A stretch of DNA of 48,872 nt from the IMG/VR virus record IMGVR_UViG_3300005253_000021, positions 1 through 48,872 of that record; one strand, written 5' to 3'. The notes under the pieces were generated by a model that did no database searches, was not told the DNA's origin, and was given only the letters and a program-made list of their open reading frames with translations. Of the stretch, positions 15,780 to 22,137 are shown piece by piece (positions within the stretch are counted from its first letter, which is position 1; each line of letters starts with the position of its first letter). Position numbers and translations under genes: made by a program. This stretch comes from a virus.

Positions 15780-16314
15780 TTCCCTTCTGAGTAAATGGAA
15801 GTTTACAGTCCGGATATTTCTTTAGGACTGTGGCCGTTATCTTTTTGATATACTTCCAATGCTCTGGAGGCGTGATCGGTGGCCGATCATCGTCAACTTT
15901 ATTCTGGATCAGGCCATCACGTAGTACTGTTAGCCCGGCAATGGCTTTAGTGATATGGTGGATACCACTTTCGGGGTCAATGTCTTCACCCTCCCACCAA
16001 AGGTCTATATGTCTGCGTACTGCGTCATAATAAATCGAAGCAGTTATAACCGTATCACGATAATTGTAGCGACCATATTTTCTGGCCCCCTCCATCATGG
16101 CGATACCTACCTCAGCCATGACTGCTAAAGATACGCAGCAATGAGGGTTTTTTACTGATCCCGCAATTTCTTTGGGGTTTACACCCTGTTTAACAGGTTT
16201 TTTCCCAACCCAGTTATTGAGGTAACCTCCCGAAGCGATTCTCACGCAATTATTACAAGCTGTCAACTTATCATTTTTGCAATTCTTACAGCTTCTTTTT
16301 TTCTTTGTTTCCAT
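15763..16314 (-). CDS. dATP/dGTP diphosphohydrolase-type (MazG-like, DUF5664) protein
   Basis: 183 residues. After a zinc-like CKNCKNDKLTACNNC start, the core reads GARKYGRYNYRD, ASIYYDAVRRHIDLWWEGED and DPESGIHHITKAIA, a signature of phage proteins annotated as dATP/dGTP diphosphohydrolase N-terminal domain (helical, MazG-like). It is expected to hydrolyse purine dNTPs or balance the dNTP pool. The ATG follows GGAGAGTAGA; a TTG 12 bases upstream is inside that site and less likely. A putative promoter lies about 100 bases upstream. Confidence 0.82.
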   Translation of the reverse strand: METKKKRSCKNCKNDKLTACNNCVRIASGGYLNNWVGKKPVKQGVNPKEIAGSVKNPHCCVSLAVMAEVGIAMMEGARKYGRYNYRDTVITASIYYDAVRRHIDLWWEGEDIDPESGIHHITKAIAGLTVLRDGLIQNKVDDDRPPITPPEHWKYIKKITATVLKKYPDCKLPFTQKGIDDAS

Positions 16315-16414
16315 TCTACTCTCCAAAACAATAAGGGATAACTCGGCTCGCCCATGACTCTTTAATTTTTAAATTCGTAATCATCTGACTCCGACTTATG
16401 TTTCCCTTACCTAT

Positions 16415-16442
16415 ATCATAGTCAATTCCCAGAAAAATGCAA
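16415..16442 (-). promoter_or_regulatory. Class II promoter, leftward
   Basis: Read on the minus strand, TTGCAT is followed by 16 bases and TATGATATAG. Spacing and both hexamers match the three motifs found at the start of the rightward arm. It lies in a 125-base gap between the sigma-like gene and the diphosphohydrolase gene, so it would add transcription of the metabolism and replication genes after sigma synthesis. Confidence 0.55.
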
Positions 16443-16451
16443 AAGGATTAT

Positions 16452-17027
16452 TTATATTTTTTCACCAATAAACCCCTCAATTAGAGGGATTAAGATATTC
16501 TTTGCCTCTTTATAATAATACTGGACATTCTGACGGGACAAGGACACGAATTCTCCGATCTCAGCGAAAGTCCGGTTATTCCGGGAATATTGGACAAAGA
16601 TATACTGTTGGAGTTCACCTATGGTCTCGAAAGCAGTACATTTGAGAGGTGCTCGAGTGTTCAGTAGTAATTCCGCAGAGGCCCTTTCGTAAAAATCATC
16701 CAGTTCGGTCTTTTCTGCGATCTCATTACCTCGTTGATTATCCGCGATCCACGATAAGAAGTCTATATTTTCCATATCGATACTAACTGTTGGAACGCGT
16801 CTATTTTGCTGTCTATACACATAGGTAATCTGTCGAATCATAGCCCCGTGAACATAATCACCGAATTCATCGGCCTCGATAAGTTCCTCACAAAATGCTT
16901 TTCGAGTAGATAGATAGGTGAAGACATCCTGTACTCGGTCCTCGGCCTCTTCCCTGTTACCAATTAACTTCGATAGGTAACTTACCCAATGGTCAAAGCG
17001 TTCAGTGTAATATTCTTCGAATGTCAT
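16452..17027 (-). CDS. Sigma factor-like protein 1
   Basis: 191 residues. Residues 10-45 (HWVSYLSKLIGNREEAEDRV, then QDVFTYL) resemble sigma region 2 of ECF factors. The C-terminal helix-turn-helix (RTFAEIGEFVSLSRQNVQYY, about 152-171) resembles region 4. ECF-type factors direct RNA polymerase to special promoters. The ATG is five bases after GGAG; 36 bases of in-frame sequence upstream are unlikely to be used. A paralog with the same ribosome site lies directly upstream. The pair may read the TTGCAa-16-TATGnT promoters. Confidence 0.75.
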   Translation of the reverse strand: MTFEEYYTERFDHWVSYLSKLIGNREEAEDRVQDVFTYLSTRKAFCEELIEADEFGDYVHGAMIRQITYVYRQQNRRVPTVSIDMENIDFLSWIADNQRGNEIAEKTELDDFYERASAELLLNTRAPLKCTAFETIGELQQYIFVQYSRNNRTFAEIGEFVSLSRQNVQYYYKEAKNILIPLIEGFIGEKI

Positions 17028-17028
17028 C

Positions 17029-17601
17029 TCAACTCCGTAAAGAAATGTTAAAATATTTCTCACATAGCGGCATCAAAATTGTTGCGATCCTTCGAGAGCA
17101 CCAGAAATTTCGAGAAGTCACCCCTATCAAATCCTTTATTTCTTCAAAAGTCCTCCCATTCCGAATATGCTGTACAAACACATATTGTCGGAATTCCCCC
17201 ACAGTATTAAATTTTTCTAGTCGCGATTTTCGAGAATCGGCCAGTAATTTTACTGCGGTTTCATAAAAATCGTTTAACTCAATTTCTTCCGTCGTCCCAT
17301 TGTCCTGTTGACTCTCAGCGATTTCGACTGAAAAATCTACATCCCCATAACGGATAGTGGGGACATGTTTACCCCGAGCTTCAAAAAAGTTGGCTCTTTG
17401 TCGCATAATCGCCCCCTTAATATACTTATGGAAATTACCCCCCTTTAAAATCCCCTTACAAAACTCTTTTCTGGTTGATAGAGACATGAATATATCCTGT
17501 ACTCGATCTTCGGCTTCTTCTCTGTTACCAATTTTTTTTGAGAGGGAGTCAACCCACATTTTAAAATTTTTAATATAATATTGCTCAAATGTTTCTACCA
17601 T
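17029..17601 (-). CDS. Sigma factor-like protein 2 (paralog)
   Basis: 190 residues, aligned end to end with the gene downstream: YYIKNFKMWVDSLSKKIGNR and EEAEDRVQDIFMSLSTRKEF match region 2, and ESQQDNGTTEEIELNDFYE and VQHIRNGRTFEEIKDLIGV align with the paralog. The region 4 recognition helix differs and is two residues shorter (SRNFWCSRRIATILMPL). It therefore probably reads another sequence, or has lost DNA binding. The ATG follows GGAGTTGAA. Confidence 0.72.
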   Translation of the reverse strand: MVETFEQYYIKNFKMWVDSLSKKIGNREEAEDRVQDIFMSLSTRKEFCKGILKGGNFHKYIKGAIMRQRANFFEARGKHVPTIRYGDVDFSVEIAESQQDNGTTEEIELNDFYETAVKLLADSRKSRLEKFNTVGEFRQYVFVQHIRNGRTFEEIKDLIGVTSRNFWCSRRIATILMPLCEKYFNISLRS

Positions 17602-17611
17602 TTCAACTCCA

Positions 17612-17770
17612 CTATTTATCCTCCGCTGGCACCAATACCGGGCGTGACTTCCCACAGTTAGGGCATTTTTGTTTAGTCCGTGTCCGTTGGAACAGCCGGA
17701 TAATTTTACTTCGACAGTGCATTCTCGCAGAACACTTACAATAAATATGACCAAAAGTAAAATGTTTCAT
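17612..17770 (-). CDS. Zinc-ribbon microprotein
   Basis: 52 residues. CKCSARMHC and CPNCGKSRP form a four-Cys zinc ribbon with a basic stretch (KIIRLFQRTRTKQK) between them. AGGGATATATA precedes the ATG. It lies directly upstream of the two sigma-like genes. A nucleic-acid or RNA-polymerase contact is possible but unproven. Confidence 0.7.
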   Translation of the reverse strand: MKHFTFGHIYCKCSARMHCRSKIIRLFQRTRTKQKCPNCGKSRPVLVPAEDK

Positions 17771-17779
17771 TATATATCC

Positions 17780-17968
17780 CTAAAGAAGTTGTTTGAATGT
17801 CTTCCCGGTGCTGGGATGGGCATGAACCGCCCTATCTAAAATCCCATCGAGTCGGGCCTCAAGCTGTAATATTATAGTTTCGGAGACCCGAGTACATTCC
17901 CAGCCCAGACGGTTTCTTTTAACTTTGGCTAATATGCGACGACGCACTTCTTTTTTATTTAATAGCAT
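17780..17968 (-). CDS. Small basic protein with histone-fold-like helix pattern
   Basis: 62 residues. A basic N-terminal helix (NKKEVRRRILAKVKRNR) is followed by RVSETIILQLEARLDGILDR and then AVHAHPSTGKTFK. The RVS, long helix, AV-x2-HPS-GKT order recalls small phage proteins and, loosely, histone-fold helices. The ATG is five bases after GGAG; a GTG six bases upstream is in frame. Its start overlaps the HNH gene by 14 bases. Function is unknown. Confidence 0.65.
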   Translation of the reverse strand: MLLNKKEVRRRILAKVKRNRLGWECTRVSETIILQLEARLDGILDRAVHAHPSTGKTFKQLL

Positions 17969-18509
17969 AGCCACTCCGTAAATAATTTATTGCTTGTCTT
18001 AGAGACTTCGGATTATCCTCAAATCCCCCTAAACCTATGTTACAACCTCGACATAACAACCCCCGAATTTCTCCGGTTCTATGGTCGTGGTCAGTATGGA
18101 TCTTATTGTAGGGGAGAGGTCTTTTACATATAGCACAACAATTCCCCTGATCGGTGTATATTTGTTTATGTCGTTCAAGAGTTATGCCATATTTGTACCG
18201 AAGTTTCCATCTACGACGAGACTCCTGACTATGGCCTAAATTCCTATATATCCGTTGTCGATGGTTGATTTTATCTCGATTCGCCACTCGATATTTACGA
18301 GCGGCTTCCTGTCCCGGCTTCGAATGATAATATTTCCTTTGTCGTTGAGTGATTTGCTTTTGGTTCTTTAAATAATATTCTCTATGCCGCAAACTTTCAC
18401 ATTTTCGACACCGGGGCCGTAGCTTACCGGCACTTGTCCGGTGTTTACTAAAAGCACTTAAAGGGAGTTCTATTTGACACCCCCTACAAATTTTGGTTCG
18501 CATACTCAT
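17955..18509 (-). CDS. Zinc-ribbon endonuclease VII-type HNH protein
   Basis: 184 residues from the ATG after GGAGATAAA. The ribbon is CRGC...AGKLRPRCRKC, with a long basic linker of four or five YYLKNQKQITQRQRK-like repeats. The core is YTDQGNCCAIC, TDHDHRTGEIRGLLCRGCN and GLGGFEDNP, all catalytic positions kept. It is the longest of the endonuclease VII-type set because of extra linker repeats. Confidence 0.9.
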   Translation of the reverse strand: MSMRTKICRGCQIELPLSAFSKHRTSAGKLRPRCRKCESLRHREYYLKNQKQITQRQRKYYHSKPGQEAARKYRVANRDKINHRQRIYRNLGHSQESRRRWKLRYKYGITLERHKQIYTDQGNCCAICKRPLPYNKIHTDHDHRTGEIRGLLCRGCNIGLGGFEDNPKSLRQAINYLRSGYAIK

Positions 18510-18574
18510 TTTATCTCCAGTCATTACTGGGAAACATCCCTTCCCGGAATGTTCCCCGGTAATCATTGGAGGAG

Positions 18575-18922
18575 CTACAGATAATACTGTGCTTCGGCTT
18601 TGATCGTAACCTCTCGGTAAAGTGTGCCGTTATCTTTTTCGAGAATCGGATAATACCGGTATTGCCTTTTACCCTGTCCATCGATCCATACATTCCAGCA
18701 TTGTCCGGGACGCGGGAGAAATCCATAGCGTTCTAGACATTCTTCGACCGTAAGTTGCTCCCGCCCGTTTTTACCACGCCCGTGGTAATTAAAGTAGCAA
18801 CATCCATCACCCCGAGTGACGGTAGTGGTGAAAGCATCGGCACTTTCAATTTGATTGTTCCATATAGCTCCGTGATCTCGCGTCACCCATACATCAAATC
18901 TTTTTAATTTCTTTTTTGGCAT
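18575..18922 (-). CDS. Hypothetical protein
   Basis: 115 residues from MPKKKLKRFDVW, seven bases after AAGGGGC. The sequence is beta-rich, with a Gly/Cys stretch (RGDGCCYFNYHGRGKNGREQ) and many Tyr and Trp. No family was recognised. It lies between two HNH genes in a stretch of small accessory genes. Confidence 0.75.
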   Translation of the reverse strand: MPKKKLKRFDVWVTRDHGAIWNNQIESADAFTTTVTRGDGCCYFNYHGRGKNGREQLTVEECLERYGFLPRPGQCWNVWIDGQGKRQYRYYPILEKDNGTLYREVTIKAEAQYYL

Positions 18923-18940
18923 TTTAGCCCCTTTCAATAA

Positions 18941-19150
18941 TTACCCATAGATTTTAACCTTTTTAGTTTCATATTGTCCTTTTTGCGATGTAACAATTTG
19001 GTGGTGTCTCCCAGCTTCGTGATTAGCACCACGGACTTTAAAATTACATTCTGGACACCATGCTTTACTGGTTTTAGTTTTTAATCCCATGCGTCTTTTC
19101 TCAGGTCTACAATACAGCGGGCCGGGTTGTCGTTTTTTATCTCTTGGCAT
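18941..19150 (-). CDS. Small basic zinc-knuckle protein
   Basis: 69 residues, strongly basic, with CPEC and HEAGRHH as a possible Cys2His2 site. It overlaps the HNH gene upstream by 14 bases. No family was recognised. A nucleic-acid-binding role is plausible from charge and zinc ligands only. Confidence 0.65.
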   Translation of the reverse strand: MPRDKKRQPGPLYCRPEKRRMGLKTKTSKAWCPECNFKVRGANHEAGRHHQIVTSQKGQYETKKVKIYG

Positions 19151-19601
19151 TATTTCGTGCCCCCTGTAAATACCTTACTGCTCGCATCACACCTTTGAGA
19201 TTATCTTCAAAATACCCCAACCCCATATTGCATGTCCGACATAACAGCCCCCGTATCTTCCCAAGTTCGTGGTCGTGATCGGTATCTATTTTGTTATAGG
19301 CTACAGCCTTACCGCATATCCCGCAACAGCCGTTCTGCTTGAGGTATATTTGTTTATGCTTTTTAAGAGTAATGCCGTAAGCATGTTTAAGTCTTGCAGA
19401 CCAGCCGCGTTCTGAGTGATTGTATTTTCTCTGCGACTCATTAATTCGAGTTCGATTTTTCTTACGGTATTCCTTCGATCTCTGATTTACACACTTCCGA
19501 CAAGCCTCTTGTAGCCCATCCGCTTTTGTCCGATTCTTTTGGAACCTATCCAAAGAGAAGACTCGTCTACAGTTCGAACAAATTTTAGTTTTCTTAGCCA
19601 T
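19137..19601 (-). CDS. Zinc-ribbon endonuclease VII-type HNH protein, predicted leaderless
   Basis: 154 residues. The ribbon is CSNC...KADGLQEACRKC, and the core is YLKQNGCCGIC, TDHDHELGKIRGLLCRTCN and GLGYFEDN, catalytic residues present. The start matches the other family members (M-x-KKTKICSNC). No ribosome site precedes it. Instead a promoter places the expected transcription start on the A of ATG, so the mRNA may be leaderless. An in-frame extension of 31 codons upstream would run through the promoter and is unlikely. Confidence 0.88.
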   Translation of the reverse strand: MAKKTKICSNCRRVFSLDRFQKNRTKADGLQEACRKCVNQRSKEYRKKNRTRINESQRKYNHSERGWSARLKHAYGITLKKHKQIYLKQNGCCGICGKAVAYNKIDTDHDHELGKIRGLLCRTCNMGLGYFEDNLKGVMRAVRYLQGARNNAKR

Positions 19602-19607
19602 CACTAT

Positions 19608-19636
19608 ACCATAGCATTTTTTACTACATTTGTCAA
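19608..19636 (-). promoter_or_regulatory. Class I promoter P6, leftward
   Basis: On the minus strand TTGACA, 17 bases, TATGGT, with an extended TGC before the -10. Six bases later comes the ATG of the HNH gene. An alternative -10, TATAGT, five bases further has poorer spacing (22). Confidence 0.7.
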
Positions 19637-19665
19637 GTGTTTTTTCGATGTTTTTTAAAAATATT

Positions 19666-19767
19666 TCACTCCGCCGGATTACATATCCCAGCATCGATTA
19701 ATGCCTGTGCCTGACGACCGAACCAGTTTTTGTGCGTTTCGAATTTTTCCAGTGCTTTTTTATACAT
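19666..19767 (-). CDS. Possible 33-residue protein
   Basis: A short frame, MYKKALEKFETHKNWFGRQA then QALIDAGICNPAE, with sensible amphipathic composition. No ribosome site; TATAATATTAAT lies just before the ATG. It sits between a zinc-ribbon gene and promoter P6. Length and the missing ribosome site make it uncertain. Confidence 0.35.
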   Translation of the reverse strand: MYKKALEKFETHKNWFGRQAQALIDAGICNPAE

Positions 19768-19781
19768 ATTAATATTATAGC

Positions 19782-19806
19782 GGGCTTAAAAACTAAGCCC
19801 TTTTTT
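19782..19806 (+). terminator. Rho-independent terminator acting on rightward transcripts
   Basis: A perfect 7-base stem GGGCTTA/TAAGCCC with loop AAAAC is followed by six T on the plus strand. On the minus strand the hairpin contains the stop codon of the 57-residue gene and is not followed by T's. It would therefore block rightward readthrough into the leftward promoters, while leftward RNA keeps a 3' hairpin. Confidence 0.65.
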
Positions 19807-19959
19807 AATGAGTCTCTTACAGTCTTTACAGGTTACACAGGCCGTAATTTTTGTAACATGCTCGCGTTCGGTGTATCGCCCGCAAACTCCCGCCGTCCAT
19901 GTCAATTCATAGTGTATTTTTTTTCTTTTCTTTTTGGTTCTCATATTAGGTCTTCTCAT
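19786..19959 (-). CDS. Zinc-ribbon microprotein
   Basis: 57 residues. A very basic start (MRRPNMRTKKKRKK) is followed by TAGVCGRY and CVTCKDCKRL, a possible four-Cys ribbon. GGAGAAAATC precedes the ATG. Its stop lies within the hairpin at 19782-19806. It is the first gene with a ribosome site after promoter P5. Confidence 0.65.
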   Translation of the reverse strand: MRRPNMRTKKKRKKIHYELTWTAGVCGRYTEREHVTKITACVTCKDCKRLIKKGLSF

Positions 19960-19984
19960 GATTTTCTCCGTTATTCATTTTGGT

Positions 19985-20013
19985 ATTATACCTTATTCCA
20001 TGATCGATGTCAA
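19985..20013 (-). promoter_or_regulatory. Class I promoter P5, leftward
   Basis: Consensus TTGACA and TATAAT separated by 17 bases on the minus strand. The -35 overlaps the stop of the upstream gene. Six bases after the -10 is an ATG that opens a 10-codon frame (MNNGENHEKT) overlapping the zinc-ribbon gene start, perhaps a leader peptide. Confidence 0.85.
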
Positions 20014-20291
20014 GAGTTATTTTGCCGCAATCCCGCTAACATTGCTTGACGTTCTAATTCTGCCTTGTCAAGATCGACCTCGAAATATTTAGCGAGGAGT
20101 TTTTCGATCCCTGTACGGATAGGCATGTATCTATCCTCGTCGTACTCTTCGGCGATATTCTCGTCGCAAATACAGAGGGTTACCTGTTGATCGTTTTGTA
20201 ACCATTCGAGAAAAGCACCTAATTTTTGCGATTCGTCCCGGTTCGCTTGTATTTTCTCACATTCCGGGTGCTTACTTTGTTTTTCGTCCAT
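20010..20291 (-). CDS. Hypothetical phage protein
   Basis: 93 residues: LGAFLEWLQN, a central CIC, a YMPIRTGIEKLLAKYFEVD stretch and a C-terminal ELERQAMLAGLR. Similar small proteins (FLxWL...LLAxYFxID...KxExE) are frequent in phage early regions, function unknown. GGAGATAAA precedes the ATG. Confidence 0.75.
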   Translation of the reverse strand: MDEKQSKHPECEKIQANRDESQKLGAFLEWLQNDQQVTLCICDENIAEEYDEDRYMPIRTGIEKLLAKYFEVDLDKAELERQAMLAGLRQNNS

Positions 20292-20330
20292 TTTATCTCC
20301 AATCTCTATTTTAATTAATAACCAATAATT

Positions 20331-20378
20331 CCGGACAGTTTATAGTTAGTCTCATTTTGAGTCTTATTCCCTGTCCGG
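20331..20378 (-). other. Long-loop hairpin in leader between two genes
   Basis: CCGGACAG and CTGTCCGG are perfectly complementary with a 32-base loop, which itself holds the near-palindrome GACTCAAAATGAGAC. It lies between the stop of one early gene and the ribosome site of the next. It could be an RNA processing or stability element, or an operator. Confidence 0.5.
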
Positions 20379-20387
20379 TGTTGTGGG

Positions 20388-20702
20388 TTATTGATAACAA
20401 CTATTTTGCTCGTCCATAGTCAGTTCTTGCCCGATTTCATGGAACTCAGTGGTTTTATGCTCGAAGGTTTTACCATCAATTATACGAGTCTCAATGCAGG
20501 TAATATGTAACCCCGCGGCATAAAGACTTTCAAATCCCATACCACTATCAAGACTTCCATCGACAATACCAGCTTCGGCAAGGTCGATAAGGCCCTGTAA
20601 TGTATTGGCCTGTAATTGTTCCGCGGCGTATCCGCATCCGCCGCCGCCCCAACAATTCCCGAAGACTACACCCTCGGACTTAAACTTCTTTGTACTATCC
20701 AT
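20388..20702 (-). CDS. Hypothetical protein
   Basis: 104 residues with a Cys/Gly motif NCWGGGGCGYAAEQLQANTL, then LQGLIDLAEAGIVDGSLDSG and a beta-rich C-terminus. GGAGGTATTGTAAA precedes the ATG, and promoter P4 gives a leader of about 55-60 bases. No family of known function was recognised. Confidence 0.75.
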   Translation of the reverse strand: MDSTKKFKSEGVVFGNCWGGGGCGYAAEQLQANTLQGLIDLAEAGIVDGSLDSGMGFESLYAAGLHITCIETRIIDGKTFEHKTTEFHEIGQELTMDEQNSCYQ

Positions 20703-20766
20703 TTTACAATACCTCCAATTTCTTAAATACTATTTACTTGTCGAATACCATTGATTCGATAGTATG

Positions 20767-20795
20767 ACTATACCACAATGCCAATACAATGTCAA
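20767..20795 (-). promoter_or_regulatory. Class I promoter P4, leftward
   Basis: TTGACA, 17 bases, TATAGT with an extended TGG before the -10, on the minus strand. The -35 overlaps the stop codon of the metalloprotease-like gene. Confidence 0.85.
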
Positions 20796-21202
20796 GACAA
20801 TTCTGTCAATTTTAATGCTTTTTGCCATAATTTTGTTCTTACCAGTCTTTTAGCTGCTTTTGCATGATCTGGCCACGATACTGTCTGCTTTACAACCCAT
20901 CGTATCCAATCCATTGATAATTTCAATGCGGGAATATGGTCGGTACATTCGAGTACTTGTGCATAGTACGCATGATATTCTGTTAAGTACATTTCACTGC
21001 CCCAGCAGTGACAATTAGTTAAATGACATTCTGCATGTTTCATTTCATGAGACAAGACCGCAAATTGTTCCTCGTCTGATAGTTGTTTTGCAATTGTAAT
21101 TGTTCGACTTCTCGGGTGATAAAATCCCCCCAAGTTGCCAGATGTTTCAAATTCTATCGGACAAGGGCATAGGTCAATTAGTTCTTGTAGTTTATTATCC
21201 AT
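20792..21202 (-). CDS. Zinc metallopeptidase-like protein, predicted leaderless
   Basis: 136 residues. VLSHEMKHAECH carries an HExxH motif (His52, Glu53, His56), with SEMYLTEYHAYY downstream as the likely third ligand helix. The size and layout resemble IrrE/ImmA-like or SprT-like zincins, which cleave regulators or handle DNA-protein crosslinks. No ribosome site is present. The A of ATG lies exactly at the predicted start of promoter P3, so the mRNA may be leaderless. A start seven codons upstream would lie inside the -10. Confidence 0.7.
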   Translation of the reverse strand: MDNKLQELIDLCPCPIEFETSGNLGGFYHPRSRTITIAKQLSDEEQFAVLSHEMKHAECHLTNCHCWGSEMYLTEYHAYYAQVLECTDHIPALKLSMDWIRWVVKQTVSWPDHAKAAKRLVRTKLWQKALKLTELS

Positions 21203-21208
21203 TCCAAT

Positions 21209-21237
21209 ACTATACCATAACACCTATCTAATGTCAA
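21209..21237 (-). promoter_or_regulatory. Class I promoter P3, leftward
   Basis: TTGACA, 17 bases, TATAGT (extended TGG) on the minus strand. The sequence is nearly identical to P1. The expected +1 coincides with the ATG of the downstream gene. Confidence 0.85.
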
Positions 21238-21284
21238 CACTATTATTCCATGTATGTAAGATATCCATGGACTACTCTTGTTTA
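21209..21284 (-). repeat. Promoter cassette repeat, copy A
   Basis: P3 plus about 45 bases upstream of its -35 that contain GAGTAGTCCATGG, then CTTACATACATGGAATAA. The two CATGG boxes form a dyad (TCCATG...CATGGA). It matches the copies at 21741 and 22027. Confidence 0.75.
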
Positions 21285-21592
21285 TCTTCGGTTAAGTAGT
21301 CGTAATACTCAACCCATATTTTAGTTACTGGATTATTAGGGGCCGTTTTAATGGCGTCCAGTATATATTCTTGTCCGTCGGCTGTTAGCGGATTTTCAAG
21401 GAATACTTGGCAACTATCACAATGACAAGGACTATCCGACTCACCACCACCGTCAACGTAAGGGCCTTTTGGGTAATCGTCGCTGTCGTAAGTGTACTCA
21501 TCGGGGTATCCGTCTGGTTTTTCAAGTGTCAGTTGAATATCACTGATACAGTCAATACAATAAAAAGCAGCTTGATACATATAAACGTCCAT
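21272..21592 (-). CDS. Hypothetical acidic Cys-containing protein
   Basis: 106 residues from the ATG after GGAGAATAAA; an in-frame ATG 27 bases upstream (MEFKRMENK) is possible and lies in a leader shared with the gene at 21833. CIDC and CHCDSC suggest a zinc site; the middle is rich in Asp, Tyr and Pro. No family was recognised. It is transcribed from P2 with a leader of about 140 bases in which I see no gene. Confidence 0.7.
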   Translation of the reverse strand: MDVYMYQAAFYCIDCISDIQLTLEKPDGYPDEYTYDSDDYPKGPYVDGGGESDSPCHCDSCQVFLENPLTADGQEYILDAIKTAPNNPVTKIWVEYYDYLTEDKQE

Positions 21593-21740
21593 TTTATTCT
21601 CCATTCTCTTAAACTCCATTATCTGTTAAAAACGTGAAACAGGCAATACCGTAGTATCCGCTTCTTAAGACTGTTTTGACCCCAATAGGCTTATTGATTT
21701 TGCTATTGTTCCCGCAAGCCGCTGTCCCACTTCAATTAGT

Positions 21741-21769
21741 ACTATACCATATTACCCGGTTAATGTCAA
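21741..21769 (-). promoter_or_regulatory. Class I promoter P2, leftward
   Basis: TTGACA, 17 bases, TATAGT (extended TGG) on the minus strand. Confidence 0.85.
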
Positions 21770-21815
21770 GACTATTATCCATGATCCATAAGTTTTTCAT
21801 AGACTACTCTATTTT
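21741..21815 (-). repeat. Promoter cassette repeat, copy B
   Basis: P2 plus the upstream block with GAGTAGTCTATG and CATGGATAATAG. It is the most diverged of the three copies, but spacing to the -35 is kept. Confidence 0.7.
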
Positions 21816-21832
21816 TAATCAGTACCAATATT

Positions 21833-21976
21833 CTACCCGTGGTAGCTTGTCCACTGGTCAATTTCCCACCATATATCCCGAACACCATCATCCATAGCAG
21901 CGGTAAGTAAACAGAAAACTGTCACTGTAATTACCCAGAGTACATTCCTCCAATTATCTTTTATCCAGTCTATCAT
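21833..21976 (-). CDS. Small membrane protein
   Basis: 47 residues. A hydrophobic segment (VLWVITVTVFCLLTAA) follows a Trp-rich start and precedes an acidic tail (MDDGVRDIWWEIDQW). The ATG is seven bases after AGGGGC. An in-frame upstream ATG (MMFKRQGHK) lies in the duplicated leader. As the first gene after P1, it is probably among the earliest made; a membrane or exclusion role is speculative. Confidence 0.65.
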   Translation of the reverse strand: MIDWIKDNWRNVLWVITVTVFCLLTAAMDDGVRDIWWEIDQWTSYHG

Positions 21977-22026
21977 TTTATGCCCCTGTCTCTTAAACAT
22001 CATTATCTGTTAATTACTATTCCAGC

Positions 22027-22055
22027 ATCATACCATAACACCTATCTAATGTCAA
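22027..22055 (-). promoter_or_regulatory. Class I promoter P1, leftward
   Basis: TTGACA, 17 bases, TATGAT (extended TGG) on the minus strand. It is the outermost promoter of the left arm, next to the control region. Confidence 0.82.
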
Positions 22056-22102
22056 GCACTTTATTCCATGTACGTAAGTTTTCCATGGACTACTCTATTG
22101 TG
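22027..22102 (-). repeat. Promoter cassette repeat, copy C
   Basis: P1 plus the upstream block with GAGTAGTCCATGG and CTTACGTACATGGAATAA. The spacer of P1 is identical to that of P3, pointing to recent duplication. Confidence 0.75.
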
Positions 22103-22120
22103 TATGTATGCCCTAATGTA

Positions 22121-22137
22121 TTTTACGTAACGTAAAA
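22121..22137. promoter_or_regulatory. Palindrome TTTTACGTAACGTAAAA, probable operator
   Basis: A perfect 8+1+8 dyad, directly followed by a second palindrome AACACGTGTT at 22136-22145. It lies about 20 bases upstream of promoter cassette C. Such symmetry is typical of a dimeric regulator site. Confidence 0.6.

Noticed and set aside
13029-16314. Z-genome (2-aminoadenine) pathway suggested by HD phosphohydrolase, MazG-like protein and PolA
   Set aside because: No PurZ (adenylosuccinate-synthetase-like) gene of 300 or more residues exists in the window, and the HD protein resembles YfbR as much as DatZ.
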